Shown here in pieces: positions 28,831 through 38,085 of a DNA stretch of 64,000 nucleotides. A program made the position numbers and the translations under genes. Position 1 is the first letter of the stretch, and every line of letters begins with the position of its first letter. The notes beneath the pieces were generated by a model that was not told where the DNA came from, did not search any database, and worked only from the letters and a program-made list of their open reading frames with translations. The DNA is taken from assembly GCA_029213045.1 (NCBI GenBank), contig JARGPN010000004.1, positions 1 through 64,000 of the forward strand. Direction: 5' to 3'. The stretch comes from Alcanivoracaceae bacterium (GTDB lineage Bacteria; Pseudomonadota; Gammaproteobacteria; Pseudomonadales; Alcanivoracaceae).

Positions 28831-29631
28831 ATGAGTGTTGAGAGGCTAGTCACGCAATTGATCGACATTATGGCGAAACTCAGAGACCCAAAAAGCGGGT
28901 GCGCGTGGGATCTTGAGCAAACCTTTGAAACTATTATTCCGTACACCATAGAAGAAGCGTTTGAGGTGGCGGATTCTGTCGCCGCAAAAGATTGGCCTGA
29001 GTTCAAAGAAGAGCTGGGCGACTTACTTTTGCAAGTAGTGTTTCATGCGCGTATTGCCGAAGAACAACACCTTTTTTCTTTTGATGACATCGTTAGCACG
29101 CTCAACGAAAAGTTGGTGCGCCGTCACCCCCATGTGTTCGGAAATCAGCAGGGCGCTGATATCGAACAGATAAAACAAACGTGGGAAATCATTAAGGCCG
29201 ACGAACGAGAAAACAAAGGCCGACGGCACGTAAGCGCCCTCGACGGTGTGCCATCAGGATTGCCTGCCTTGCAGAAGGCCACAAAGCTGCAAAAGAAAGC
29301 GGCTAAAGTAGGTTTTGACTGGTCGAGTCTAGCGCCTGTGTTGCAGCAAGTTCATGCGGAGGTTGCGGAGTTAGAGCGGGCGCTGGAGGAAAATGATCCT
29401 GATGCCATTGAAGATGAATTGGGTGATGTCTTCTTTACGTTGGTCAATGTCTCGCGTCATTTAAAAATAGACTCAGATGGTGCGCTGCGACGGGCAAGCG
29501 TGAAGTTCGAAGCTCGCTTTCGTGATATGGAGGAGCAGGCAAGGCAGCACGGGCAGTCTTTGCAGGATCTAGATGAAGATTCTCTGGAGCGACTCTGGCG
29601 ATCCGCCAAAACACGGCTGTTGAGAAGTTAA
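28831..29631 (+). CDS. mazG: Nucleoside triphosphate pyrophosphohydrolase MazG
   Basis: A 266-residue tandem-domain NTP pyrophosphatase that hydrolyses (d)NTPs to NMP and pyrophosphate. Both MazG domains show the EEAxE/ExxD metal motifs: EEAFEVADSV with EELGDLLLQVVFHARIAEE, then EVAELERAL with IEDELGDVFFTLVNVSRHL. The ATG at 28831, with GGAG five bases upstream, gives the E. coli-like start and length (263 in E. coli). The frame extends to a GTG at 28795. It follows relA by 63 bases, as in E. coli. Confidence 0.95.
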   Translation: MSVERLVTQLIDIMAKLRDPKSGCAWDLEQTFETIIPYTIEEAFEVADSVAAKDWPEFKEELGDLLLQVVFHARIAEEQHLFSFDDIVSTLNEKLVRRHPHVFGNQQGADIEQIKQTWEIIKADERENKGRRHVSALDGVPSGLPALQKATKLQKKAAKVGFDWSSLAPVLQQVHAEVAELERALEENDPDAIEDELGDVFFTLVNVSRHLKIDSDGALRRASVKFEARFRDMEEQARQHGQSLQDLDEDSLERLWRSAKTRLLRS

Positions 29632-29890
29632 CCCTCGCCGCCAAGGCCGTAGTGCCGTTTTCGCGGCAACTTTATGACACTCCTTGAAATACAAGAATCC
29701 AGCAAAATAGGCCCTTCCAGCCCCAGTGCTCAGCGTATCTGGTTACGTTTTAATAAAAAGTTCACATAGTCGCAACTTTAGCGTCATCCCTTATTTCCAT
29801 ACTCCCGCCAACAGTTAAGGGACGCGGAATGGTCCGCGCCGTTAGTGCTGTTTAACGCTAACAAACTTGCTTGAATTGAGGAGTGTTCGA

Positions 29891-30934
29891 ATGAACAAGA
29901 AGCTGCTGGCAATCGCCGTGGGGGCCGCCATTACTTTACCTTCCGTTGCACTGGCCGCTGGCCCAACTGTATACGGCAAAGTTAACCTGACGCTGGAGAA
30001 GCAAGATCTTGAGTCTAAAGACGTCGATCAGATCTCTCTGGACAGCAACGATTCACGTTTGGGCGTGAAAGGTGATTTTGATTTAGATGTAGGCGGTTTG
30101 AAAGCGATCTACCAAGCAGAGTTCGGTATGTTCGTTGATGACGGCGACAACTCATCCACCAATACATTTACCGATAACGGCGGCGACACGGTAGACGTTA
30201 AAGATAATACCGGCGTATTTAGTCAGCGTAATATCTTCGGCGGATTAACCGGCGGTTTCGGTACTGTGAAAGCGGGTATGTTTGACTCCCCAACTAAAAT
30301 GGCACAGGGCAAAATTGATCAATTCAATGACCTCGACGGCGATATCAAGAAAATCCTTGCCGGCGAAAACCGTGTCAAAAACATAGTTCAATACTCCACG
30401 CCACAATTTGCCGATTCAATCACTGTAAATGTTGCCATCATTCCTGGCGAAGGCGCGACGGTTGACGGCGAAGTGAAAGATGGCTTTGCGGATTCAACCT
30501 CGATTTCCGCTGTGTTTGAGAGCGGCGATTTTTACGCGGCACTGGCACACGACTCTGAAATCGTTGACGGCTTGGAAGTTGATGATCAGGGCGCTAGCGC
30601 AACAGCGGATATCACTCGCTTAGTTGGCGCATTCAAAGCAGAAGCATTTGAAGTTGGCTTGCTGTATCAGATCGCTGAAGAATCTGAAGGTGACGGCAAA
30701 GATTCTTCTATCGTTGCCAGCGGTGCCTTCAACATTGATCGCATCAAACTGAAAGCACAGTACGGTATGACTGACGGTGATGTGTCTGATGATACATGGA
30801 CCACCACTTCAGTTGGTGCTGACTACAAACTGGCAAAAGCCAGCAAAGTGTTCGCGTACTACACAATCTTAGACAAAGATGCAGCAGATACTTCTGACTC
30901 GTACTTTGCAGTAGGTATGGAACACAAGTTCTAA
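29891..30934 (+). CDS. Gram-negative porin (OmpC-like general porin family)
   Basis: A 347-residue outer-membrane porin. A signal peptide (MNKKLLAIAVGAAITLPSVALA) precedes AGPTVYGKVNLTLE. The pattern VYGKVNLT, then NDSRLGVKGDFDLDVGGLKAIYQAEFG, then FGTVKAGMFDSPTK is that of trimeric 16-stranded porins. The C-terminus ends in a phenylalanine (VGMEHKF), as needed for barrel assembly. It is rich in Asp/Glu and Ala, suggesting cation preference, but selectivity cannot be read directly. The ATG at 29891 has GGAG upstream. The 259-base gap before it shows no promoter I would defend. Confidence 0.92.
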   Translation: MNKKLLAIAVGAAITLPSVALAAGPTVYGKVNLTLEKQDLESKDVDQISLDSNDSRLGVKGDFDLDVGGLKAIYQAEFGMFVDDGDNSSTNTFTDNGGDTVDVKDNTGVFSQRNIFGGLTGGFGTVKAGMFDSPTKMAQGKIDQFNDLDGDIKKILAGENRVKNIVQYSTPQFADSITVNVAIIPGEGATVDGEVKDGFADSTSISAVFESGDFYAALAHDSEIVDGLEVDDQGASATADITRLVGAFKAEAFEVGLLYQIAEESEGDGKDSSIVASGAFNIDRIKLKAQYGMTDGDVSDDTWTTTSVGADYKLAKASKVFAYYTILDKDAADTSDSYFAVGMEHKF

Positions 30935-30948
30935 GTAGCACCAGAAAA

Positions 30949-30971
30949 ATGGGTCATAGGATGTGACCCAT
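30949..30971 (+). terminator. First hairpin after porin 1
   Basis: ATGGGTCA (30949-30956) pairs with TGACCCAT (30964-30971) over a seven-base loop, followed by TTCTCGTTT. It is a weak terminator or 3'-end stabiliser, backed up by the stronger hairpin at 31007-31030. Confidence 0.5.
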
Positions 30972-31006
30972 TTCTCGTTTCCTCGAAGTAAGTGACAGAT
31001 TGATTT

Positions 31007-31030
31007 AGCCCGCTGTAAGCGGGCTTTTTT
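31007..31030 (+). terminator. Rho-independent terminator after porin 1
   Basis: AGCCCGCT (31007-31014) and AGCGGGCT (31018-31025) form an 8-base-pair stem with a three-base loop, followed by a run of T to 31030. Confidence 0.9.
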
Positions 31031-31154
31031 GTTATGACGCGCCTGCTTTCATCTGAAACTTTCCTGTCATATAGTCAGCTCGGCGATATAACCATTAGGT
31101 CTGCGTTCACGTAGGTTGAACAGCGGAAAGTTCACGCGAGGAAAGGGGATACCC

Positions 31155-32201
31155 ATGAAGAAATACACTTTGGCATTATTGGTCAGTGCAGTGACGCTGC
31201 CATTGGCGGCTCAAGCGGCGCCAGAATTTTACGGAAAGTTTCACGTTAGTGTTGATAAAGCCAGCGATTACTTAGGTGGGGATTTTTTGGATGGCGCCTT
31301 GAGTGCCCCGAACGCAGGATTAAGTGACGGCTGGGCGGCGGAGAGTAACAATTCCAGAATCGGTGTTCGAGGCAGCGAGCCGTTATTCAATAATGATCTC
31401 AAGGCTATCTATCAGTTTGAAGCGGGTGCCGACTTAGATGGTGATAACGCCACAGTCTCAACTCGAAATAGCTTTCTTGGCTTGGGCACGAAGGTCGGCG
31501 ACTTTTTTATTGGCCGCTACGACAGCGTGGTAAAACAGGCTGAAGGGAATATCGATCAGTTCAATGATACCGACGCGGACATGAAGAATGTTTTCTTTAG
31601 CCAAAACAGGACTAACAGCTCTCTAAATTGGGTAAGCCCTACTTACGGCGCTTTGGTGTTTAAGGTGCAAATGGCACCAGGCGAAAATACCGTTGTGGAC
31701 GGTGAAACCAAAGATGGGCTTGCGGACGTGTTCGGCGCTTCGGCAACCTTCAAGCAAGATAATTTTTTTGCAGCGTTGGCGTTTGAAAAAGGCTTTGCAA
31801 CGGTGACGGTAGTTAACCCCGCGGCGCCACCGCCAACGATTGACCTCGGCGTAGAAACACAATTTATTCGCGCATCCGCCGGTGTGTCGTTGGACGGTGG
31901 AATCGAACTTGGCGGAATCATCGAAACGGTTAATTTTGATGCCGGCGGTGATGTGGACGGCGTGTCCATGCTGCTGAGCGGTAAGCTTCAGGCGAATGAG
32001 CGTTTGGCGCTGAAGGCGCAGATTGGACGGTTCGATAGTAGTGATCTTGATGTGGACGCGACGGTGATCACCGGTGGTGCTGACTATGCGATGGGCAAGC
32101 AGACTAAAGTGTATGGATTGCTTTCTATATCAGACCTTAATGCGGGAGCGTTCGACGAAGGCGGGAATTTGATTTCAGCCGGTATGATTCATAGCTTCTA
32201 A
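31155..32201 (+). CDS. Gram-negative porin, second copy
   Basis: A 348-residue porin related to the preceding one. The signal peptide is MKKYTLALLVSAVTLPLAAQA, followed by APEFYGKFHVSVDKASDY. NNSRIGVRGSEPLFNNDLKAIYQFEAG and FIGRYDSVVKQAEGNIDQFND match the same positions in porin 1 (NDSRLGVKG; GMFDSPTKMAQGKIDQFNDLD). It ends in phenylalanine (GMIHSF). A Pro-rich stretch (VVNPAAPPPTIDLG, about residues 223-236) looks like an extracellular loop unique to this copy. The ATG at 31155 has GGGGAT upstream. A paralogue of porin 1 with its own terminator, so separately expressed. Confidence 0.92.
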   Translation: MKKYTLALLVSAVTLPLAAQAAPEFYGKFHVSVDKASDYLGGDFLDGALSAPNAGLSDGWAAESNNSRIGVRGSEPLFNNDLKAIYQFEAGADLDGDNATVSTRNSFLGLGTKVGDFFIGRYDSVVKQAEGNIDQFNDTDADMKNVFFSQNRTNSSLNWVSPTYGALVFKVQMAPGENTVVDGETKDGLADVFGASATFKQDNFFAALAFEKGFATVTVVNPAAPPPTIDLGVETQFIRASAGVSLDGGIELGGIIETVNFDAGGDVDGVSMLLSGKLQANERLALKAQIGRFDSSDLDVDATVITGGADYAMGKQTKVYGLLSISDLNAGAFDEGGNLISAGMIHSF

Positions 32202-32220
32202 ATGAGCACATTGATCGATA

Positions 32221-32246
32221 AAAGGCCGACGTAATGTCGGCTTTTT
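32221..32246 (+). terminator. Rho-independent terminator after porin 2
   Basis: GCCGAC (32225-32230) pairs with GTCGGC (32236-32241) across a five-base loop, then TTTTT. A-rich sequence upstream extends the stem. Confidence 0.88.
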
Positions 32247-32289
32247 ATCGTCTACGATCTATTTAGGGGTGATTTTGGCGCGCCATCTG

Positions 32290-32334
32290 GCACCAAATGC
32301 GTGCGTTATTTTTGGTTGTGCACCAAATTGGGCT
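32290..32334 (+). promoter_or_regulatory. Direct repeat GCACCAAAT spaced 30 bases, possible operator pair
   Basis: GCACCAAAT occurs at 32290-32298 and again at 32320-32328, exactly 30 bases apart (about three helical turns), upstream of the small beta-barrel gene. Each extends into a partial dyad: GCACC-AAATG-CGTGC and GCACC-AAATT-GGGCT. The first resembles an NtrC half-site pair with one mismatch. No sigma-54 promoter follows, so NtrC is only a guess. Confidence 0.35.
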
Positions 32335-32427
32335 TTTATTCTTGAATTTCCCGTCATATATTTGAAACAACTGATGTTTCGGGCATCAGTACGGAAGAAC
32401 AACCCATCATATGAAAGGGATCAAGAA

Positions 32428-33138
32428 ATGAAAAAGACCTATTTAGCGGCGGCCATTGCTGCCACATTTGCGATTCAGGGCACTGCGTTCGCGCAAGACT
32501 ATCAAATGGAAGCCGGACTGTCGTATATCGACTTGGATGCAGACACGGCTATTGGTTTGGATTTTACTTACTTCCTGGAAACTGTGAGCACCGCTGAGCG
32601 TCCTTTGTCAGAAGCGTATTTCTTGGGCCGTAATAACAATCTAAGCGCTTCATACGTTACTTTCGACGAAGCTGATGTAGATGGTTTTGGTCTGGGTGGT
32701 GAATTCTGGTTCGACGATATCTATGCCGCAGCATCTTTGTCTGACCTCGACGGCGACCAAGACTTTTCTGCTCGCGTTGGTTATATGTTTAGCGATAACT
32801 TCCTGCTTAACGGTGGTTTAGCTGACGGCGATAGCTACGCAGATCCAAGCGTTTTAGTGGGCGCTAAGTACGTAGCCAAATTAGGCGAAAACTTCGTTAA
32901 CTTAGAAGCAGACTTAGACCTTAACGATGACAATACTTTAATGTTGGTAGGCGATTATTTCTTCACCAACGAATTTAGCGCAGGCGTACGTGTGACCGAA
33001 AGCGATGCCGACGGTGCAGACACTGTATTCGGTGTTGGCGCGCGTTACTTCTTTACCCCTGTTGTCAGCGGTGAAATTGAGTACGCAACGGCTGATAGCA
33101 TCGATACCTATGGTTTACGCGTTGCCGCACGTTTCTAA
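32428..33138 (+). CDS. Putative outer-membrane beta-barrel (porin-like) protein
   Basis: A 236-residue exported protein. A signal peptide (MKKTYLAAAIAATFAIQGTAFA) precedes QDYQMEAGLSYIDLD. The rest alternates short amphipathic strands, for example FGLGGEFWFDDIYAAASLSD and GVGARYFFTPVVSGEIEYA. The C-terminus is LRVAARF, ending in Phe. The size suggests a 10-12-strand barrel rather than a 16-strand porin. Asp is very frequent. I recognise it as a putative-porin-type protein but not its cargo. The ATG at 32428 follows GGGATC; the longer upstream frame has no export signal at its start. Confidence 0.8.
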   Translation: MKKTYLAAAIAATFAIQGTAFAQDYQMEAGLSYIDLDADTAIGLDFTYFLETVSTAERPLSEAYFLGRNNNLSASYVTFDEADVDGFGLGGEFWFDDIYAAASLSDLDGDQDFSARVGYMFSDNFLLNGGLADGDSYADPSVLVGAKYVAKLGENFVNLEADLDLNDDNTLMLVGDYFFTNEFSAGVRVTESDADGADTVFGVGARYFFTPVVSGEIEYATADSIDTYGLRVAARF

Positions 33139-33156
33139 TGTGTGTGAAACGCAATT

Positions 33157-33189
33157 AAAAAAATGCCCGCGTTAAGCGGGCATTTTTTT
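33157..33189. terminator. Bidirectional terminator between the porin-like gene and fabB
   Basis: A-run, then GCCCGC (33165-33170), loop GTTAA, GCGGGC (33176-33181), then T-run to 33189. The symmetrical A and T tracts allow it to serve both convergent genes. Confidence 0.92.
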
Positions 33190-33207
33190 ATGCGGAGAAC
33201 CTTCTGA

Positions 33208-34422
33208 TTAGCCTTCAAGCCGTCGAAATACTAACGACGCATTTGTGCCGCCAAAACCAAAGCTGTTCGACATGACCTGATTTAACTTTGCATCACAGCT
33301 TTTGGTGACCAAAGGCAAATCGCCGACGGCTTCGTCGGGTGTGGTGACGTTGGCCGAGCCTGCAATAAATCCATCTTGCATCATCAGCAAACAATAAATG
33401 GCTTCATGCACACCCGCAGCACCCAATGAGTGCCCAGACAAAGATTTGGTCGAACTAAACGATGGGACTTGATCGCCGAAAACATTGCGCATGGCTTTAA
33501 TTTCCGCCACATCGCCTACCGGCGTGCTGGTGCCGTGTGTGTTGAGATAATCGATAGGGCCTTCAACCGTTGCAAGGGCCTGCTGCATGCAGCGTGTCGC
33601 GCCTTCGCCGTTGGGGGCGACCATGTCGTAACCGTCAGAAGTCGCGCCGTAACCAACCACTTCTGCATAAATCTTGGCACCGCGTGCAAGCGCAACGTCT
33701 AACGCTTCAAGCACGACCATGCCTCCACCGCCGGCAATAACAAAGCCATCACGGTTTGCATCGTAGGCGCGGGAGGCGGTTTCCGGAGTGTCATTATATT
33801 TGCTAGATAGCGCGCCCATGGCGTCGAATAAAATACTCAACGTCCAATGTTCTTCTTCGCCGCCGCCGGCAAATACCCGGTCTTGTTTGCCGAGTTGAAT
33901 TTGTTCTACGGCATTGCCAATACAATGCGCGCTGGTGGCGCAGGCTGAAGAGATAGAATAATTGACGCCTTTGATTTTAAACGGTGTTGCTAGGCAGGCT
34001 GACACCGTGCTCGCCATCACTTGCGTAACACGATAAGGGCCAACGCGCTTTACGCCTTTTTCGCGGGCGATATCCGCGGCTTCGACTTGGCTCATCGAGG
34101 AGTGGCCACCGCTGCCAGCAATTAAACCGGTGCGCACATTGCTCACTTCATCTTCCGTGAGGCCTGCGTCGGTAATTGCTTTTTGCATTGCCACATACGC
34201 AAATGCTGCCGAGTCGGCCATAAACCTGCGTGGTTTACGATCGATAAATTCTTCCAGATTAATATCCGGAATACCGGCAATCTGACTACGCATGCCGCGC
34301 TCTTTATATTCTTCACTGAAGCGAATGCCCGACTTGGCTTCGCGTAATGAATCGCTAACTTGCTTCGCGTCGTTGCCAAGGCAAGACACAATCCCCATCC
34401 CCGTAATAACTACTCTGCGCAT
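33208..34422 (-). CDS. fabB: 3-oxoacyl-ACP synthase I (FabB)
   Basis: A 404-residue ketoacyl synthase that elongates cis-unsaturated acyl-ACPs. The catalytic triad is Cys161 in [11 protein letters not shown], His296 in NTHGTSTP and His331 in [11 protein letters not shown]. Length matches E. coli FabB (406). It lies 12 bases after fabA on the same strand. FabA plus FabB is the classic anaerobic unsaturated-fatty-acid route. Confidence 0.97.
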   Translation of the reverse strand: MRRVVITGMGIVSCLGNDAKQVSDSLREAKSGIRFSEEYKERGMRSQIAGIPDINLEEFIDRKPRRFMADSAAFAYVAMQKAITDAGLTEDEVSNVRTGLIAGSGGHSSMSQVEAADIAREKGVKRVGPYRVTQVMASTVSACLATPFKIKGVNYSISSACATSAHCIGNAVEQIQLGKQDRVFAGGGEEEHWTLSILFDAMGALSSKYNDTPETASRAYDANRDGFVIAGGGGMVVLEALDVALARGAKIYAEVVGYGATSDGYDMVAPNGEGATRCMQQALATVEGPIDYLNTHGTSTPVGDVAEIKAMRNVFGDQVPSFSSTKSLSGHSLGAAGVHEAIYCLLMMQDGFIAGSANVTTPDEAVGDLPLVTKSCDAKLNQVMSNSFGFGGTNASLVFRRLEG

Positions 34423-34434
34423 GGTATTAACCCA

Positions 34435-34959
34435 TTAAAAATTATCGGTGCTGCTAAAAAGCCCAACCCGAAGGTCGGCAGCTTTATAAATGTCACGACC
34501 GTCGACGCTCATGGTGCCATTGGCAATCCCGAGGATTAGTCCACGGGCGACAACGCGTCGAATGTCGAGCTGATAAGAAACAGTTTTCGCGGTTGGCAAT
34601 ACTTGACCGGTGAACTTCACTTCGCCGACGCCTAGTGCTCGTCCGCGCCCAGGGTGGCCTAGCCAGCCAAGATGAAATCCGACCAGTTGCCACATGGCGT
34701 CTAATCCTAGACAGCCAGGCATGACTGGATCCGACTCAAAGTGACAGCCGAAAAACCACAAATCTGGATCGATATCCAGCTCAGCGCGAACTTCCCCTTT
34801 GTTGTAAGCCCCGCCGGTTTCACTGATATGCACGATACGGTCCATCATCAGCATGTTTGGAAGCGGAAGGCGCGCATTGTTCGGGCCGAAAAGCTCGCCA
34901 CGCGCGCAGGCGATTAAGTCATCCTTGCTGTAGGACGTTTTTTTGTCTGGTAATCCCAC
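34435..34959 (-). CDS. fabA: 3-hydroxydecanoyl-ACP dehydratase/isomerase (FabA)
   Basis: A 174-residue hotdog-fold enzyme that dehydrates 3-hydroxydecanoyl-ACP and isomerises the trans-2 product to cis-3, introducing the double bond. The active-site residues are His73 in [17 protein letters not shown] and Asp87 in GLDAMWQL. The start is a GTG at 34959. It forms an operon with fabB. The 207-base gap to the divergent ccmF shows no operator that I can identify with confidence. Confidence 0.97.
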   Translation of the reverse strand: MGLPDKKTSYSKDDLIACARGELFGPNNARLPLPNMLMMDRIVHISETGGAYNKGEVRAELDIDPDLWFFGCHFESDPVMPGCLGLDAMWQLVGFHLGWLGHPGRGRALGVGEVKFTGQVLPTAKTVSYQLDIRRVVARGLILGIANGTMSVDGRDIYKAADLRVGLFSSTDNF

Positions 34960-35166
34960 GAATTGTCGCTCGCTAAAATGAATAAATTAGGTCTTTAAAA
35001 CGCAGCCCGAAGGGTAGCACAGCTATTTGGCCGTCGCCGAATTCAAATGAAACAGTTATTAACACGGCACAGGCCCGCCTACTCGCGCTATTAGGCCATA
35101 GGGAGGGTTGCAAACACGTGACAACCTGCGATGCTATGCGCCCCAACCCCCCTTTGGAGACCCGTA

Positions 35167-37134
35167 GTGATTGCTGAAATAGGGCATCTGTCTCTATGGC
35201 TAGCGTTGGTGTTTGCCCTTGTTCAGGGCGTAGCGCCAATGTTAGGTGTTCGTTCAACCAACCAAGGCTGGCTATTGCTGGCTCGTCCCACCGCATGGAT
35301 GCAATGGTTTTGCTTGTCGATTGGCTTGCTGGCGCTGGGTTATGCGTTCGTCGAGAACGACTTCACCATTCGTTATGTGTCCGAGCACTCCAATTCCTTA
35401 TTGCCCATTGGCTACCGCATTTCAGCAATTTGGGGCGGCCACGAAGGCTCCTTATTACTGTGGGTATGGATGTTGTCACTGTGGGGCCTGTTGGTGTCTG
35501 TTTTACGGGGCAATGTACCGTTGCAGATGAATTCCTTGGTGCTGTCTGTGATGGGGCTGGTAGGCGTTGGTTTCCTGCTCTTTATGCTGCTGACATCGAA
35601 CCCGTTCGATCGATTGCTGCCATGGTTTCCATTAGATGGCGCTGATTTGAATCCGCTGTTGCAGGATCCCGGGCTGATTATTCATCCGCCTATGCTCTAT
35701 ATGGGGTACGTCGGATTCTCCGTGGCCTTCGCGTTTGCCATCGCTGGACTCATCAGCGGCAACCTTGACCCGACATGGGCTCGCTGGGCCCGACCTTGGA
35801 CAACTGTTGCGTGGTGCTTTCTTACGGTGGGTATCGCGTTGGGGTCTTGGTGGGCGTATTACGAGTTAGGTTGGGGTGGCTGGTGGTTCTGGGACCCCGT
35901 TGAGAACGCGTCTTTTATGCCTTGGCTATGTGGCACGGCATTAATTCATTCTTTGGCAGTGGCAGAAAAGCGTGGGCTGTTTAGATCGTGGACGGTGTTT
36001 CTTGCCATCCTCGCATTTTCATTAAGCTTGCTCGGAACCTTCTTGGTACGTTCCGGCGTACTCACCTCCGTGCATGCCTTCGCCAATGATCCGGAGCGTG
36101 GGCGTTTTATTCTGGGATTCTTAGCGGTGGTTGTCGGCGGGTCTTTTTCTTTGTTTGCCGTCAGGGCGCCAACGCTGCGTGCGCAGACCGGTTTTGCTTG
36201 GCTGTCGCGAGAAAGTTTCTTACTGATGAACAACCTTATTCTTTTGGTTGCCGCATTCGTTGTGTTGTTGGGAACCTTATTCCCGTTAATCGGTGAATGG
36301 TTAGATATAAAAGTGTCGGTGAGAAGCCCGTACTTTAATGCTTTCTTTGTGCCACTAACCTTGTTGCTAATGGCCGTGCTTGTGCCCGGCATGCTGAGCA
36401 ACTGGAAGCGCCAACAGGGCGATGTATTAGTGCGCAAACTGATGTGGCTTGTTCCTGTTTCTATCGTTATCGGTTCAGGTTTGGTTTGGCTGGCGGGCGA
36501 GTTGCCATTCGCGGGCTGGCTAGCAATTTGTTTGTGTGTGTATGTGTGGCTGATGCACGCGGCGGATATCGTCATGAAAGCGCGGGCATTTCGTCAGGGC
36601 ACATTGCGCGGACTGCGTCGCTTAACTGCGGGCTATTTCGGTATGGTCGTCGCGCATTGCGGCATGGCGTTGTTGGTTGCCGGGGTGACGTTGGTAAGCT
36701 TTCAGCACAAAGAACACGATGTGCGCATGTCACCGGGTGAAGTCACTGAAGTGGGCGGTTACGAATTTGCGTTCACTGAATTAGTTGATCATGACGGCCC
36801 AAATTATAAAGCGAAGCGCGCGGTGTTTAATGTTAGTCGGCACGGCGAGCCAGTCGCTGTGATGTTGCCGGAAAAACGTAATTACTTATCCGGCGGACAG
36901 ATCATGACGGAAGCTGCTATTGATCCTGGCTTGATGCGCGATTTGTATGTGGCGCTTGGCGAGCCGCTCGATGACACGGCGTGGGCAGTGCGCATTTATT
37001 ATAAACCTGGCGTACGTTGGTTGTGGCTCGGTGCGTTGATCATGGCAATAGGTGGTGCATTAGCCATTTCTGACAAACGTTATCGCGCAAAAAAGAAAAT
37101 AGCGCAGGAGGATGCAGAGCATGCTACCGCGTAA
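35167..37134 (+). CDS. ccmF: Cytochrome c-type biogenesis protein CcmF (heme lyase)
   Basis: A 655-residue polytopic inner-membrane protein that, with CcmH/CcmI, ligates heme to apocytochrome c. The WWD domain is present as WAYYELGWGGWWFWDPVENASFMPWL, split over two overlapping segments. About 15 hydrophobic segments are visible. The GTG at 35167, with GGAG upstream, gives the normal start MIAEIGHLSLWLAL. It opens a four-gene cluster whose members all overlap. ccmA to ccmE are not next to it: fabA is. Confidence 0.96.
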   Translation: MIAEIGHLSLWLALVFALVQGVAPMLGVRSTNQGWLLLARPTAWMQWFCLSIGLLALGYAFVENDFTIRYVSEHSNSLLPIGYRISAIWGGHEGSLLLWVWMLSLWGLLVSVLRGNVPLQMNSLVLSVMGLVGVGFLLFMLLTSNPFDRLLPWFPLDGADLNPLLQDPGLIIHPPMLYMGYVGFSVAFAFAIAGLISGNLDPTWARWARPWTTVAWCFLTVGIALGSWWAYYELGWGGWWFWDPVENASFMPWLCGTALIHSLAVAEKRGLFRSWTVFLAILAFSLSLLGTFLVRSGVLTSVHAFANDPERGRFILGFLAVVVGGSFSLFAVRAPTLRAQTGFAWLSRESFLLMNNLILLVAAFVVLLGTLFPLIGEWLDIKVSVRSPYFNAFFVPLTLLLMAVLVPGMLSNWKRQQGDVLVRKLMWLVPVSIVIGSGLVWLAGELPFAGWLAICLCVYVWLMHAADIVMKARAFRQGTLRGLRRLTAGYFGMVVAHCGMALLVAGVTLVSFQHKEHDVRMSPGEVTEVGGYEFAFTELVDHDGPNYKAKRAVFNVSRHGEPVAVMLPEKRNYLSGGQIMTEAAIDPGLMRDLYVALGEPLDDTAWAVRIYYKPGVRWLWLGALIMAIGGALAISDKRYRAKKKIAQEDAEHATA

Positions 37135-37678
37135 AGGCTTATGGGTGTTTTTCCCTCTTGCAGGGTTTATTGCGTTAGCCATTCTGTTGGCCTCTGGTCT
37201 CGGTAAGAATACGGAAGACTTGCCCACCGCGCTGGCAGGTAAGCCGCTACCAGAAATGACATTGCCGTCGTTATTACGGCAGGGCACTGACGTCACGAAT
37301 GAATTTTTTCAAGGTCGGTGGACATTGTTGAACGTGTGGGCAACGTGGTGCCCAACATGTCATATCGAACATCCTTATTTGCTGGAGTTGGCGCAGCGCG
37401 GTGTCGTTATTGTTGGCCTGGACTATAAAGATACCGATCAAGACGCACGTGATTATTTGGCGAACCTCGGCAATCCCTATACCGAAGTGCCGGTCGATGC
37501 ATCCGGTGCCTACGGATTAAATCTTGGTGTGTACGGTGCGCCAGAAACCTATTTGATTTCGCCGGAAGGTAAAGTCATGTTGCGGCACGTTGGCGAAATG
37601 CGTGAAAAGGTTTGGCAAGAAAAGTTTTTACCGTTGATCACCGCAGACCAAAACGTGAATGCAGGAAATACACAGTGA
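37121..37678 (+). CDS. dsbE: Thiol:disulfide interchange protein DsbE (CcmG)
   Basis: A 185-residue periplasmic thioredoxin-like protein tethered by one N-terminal helix (about 7-24). The active site is WATWCPTCHIEHP. It keeps apocytochrome c cysteines reduced for heme attachment. The ATG at 37121 is preferred because CAGGAGG ends ten bases upstream; the earlier ATG at 37112 touches that site. It overlaps ccmF by 14 bases and the next start by four (GTGA). Confidence 0.95.
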   Translation: MLPRKGLWVFFPLAGFIALAILLASGLGKNTEDLPTALAGKPLPEMTLPSLLRQGTDVTNEFFQGRWTLLNVWATWCPTCHIEHPYLLELAQRGVVIVGLDYKDTDQDARDYLANLGNPYTEVPVDASGAYGLNLGVYGAPETYLISPEGKVMLRHVGEMREKVWQEKFLPLITADQNVNAGNTQ

Positions 37679-38085
37679 AGAAATTAATTTGGCTGCTGGT
37701 GCTTCTGCCGGCAATGGCAAGCGCTGTTATTGATGTGTACCAATTTGAACAGCCTGAACAAGAACGTCGTTTTCGCGGGTTGATTGAGCAGCTGCGTTGT
37801 CCGAAATGTCAGAACCAGAGCATTTCCGATTCCGACGCAGACATTGCACAAGATATGCGTGCTCAAGTCTCCACAATGATTCGCGACGGTCGAAGTGATG
37901 AAGAAATTGTTCAGTACTTTACCGATCGCTATGGTGACTTCGTTAACTACAAACCGCCGGTGAATGCTCAAACCATGATTTTGTGGGCGGGTCCTGGCGT
38001 GGTGTTTTTTATTGGCTTGGTTCTGGTGATTGTACAAATTCGTCGTGCACGCGGTTTGGTTCAAGAGAAGGATAGCGAGGCATGA
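37675..38085 (+). CDS. ccmH: Cytochrome c-type biogenesis protein CcmH (CcmL-type)
   Basis: A 136-residue membrane protein. A signal peptide (MKKLIWLLVLLPAMASA) is followed by the redox motif LRCPKCQNQSISDSDADIAQDM and one C-terminal transmembrane helix (about 103-122). It reduces the CXXCH cysteines of apocytochrome c with CcmG. The start is GTG at 37675, overlapping the dsbE stop. It corresponds to the N-terminal half of the long E. coli CcmH; the TPR half is the separate next gene. Confidence 0.95.
   Translation: MKKLIWLLVLLPAMASAVIDVYQFEQPEQERRFRGLIEQLRCPKCQNQSISDSDADIAQDMRAQVSTMIRDGRSDEEIVQYFTDRYGDFVNYKPPVNAQTMILWAGPGVVFFIGLVLVIVQIRRARGLVQEKDSEA

Noticed and set aside
29632..29890. Possible sigma-70 promoter (TTGAAA with ATAGGC) before porin 1
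   Set aside because: The -10 part is poor; I could not choose one site over several equally weak ones.
31054..31082. GAAACTT followed by TCAGC before porin 2, resembling a sigma-E promoter
   Set aside because: Only 13 bases separate the two elements instead of 16-17, and the -35 departs from GGAACTT.
35946..36575. 209-codon open frame on the minus strand inside ccmF
   Set aside because: ccmF is a clear full-length gene here; the antisense frame has no family motif, no start signal and a low-complexity Ser/Thr/Asn-rich product.
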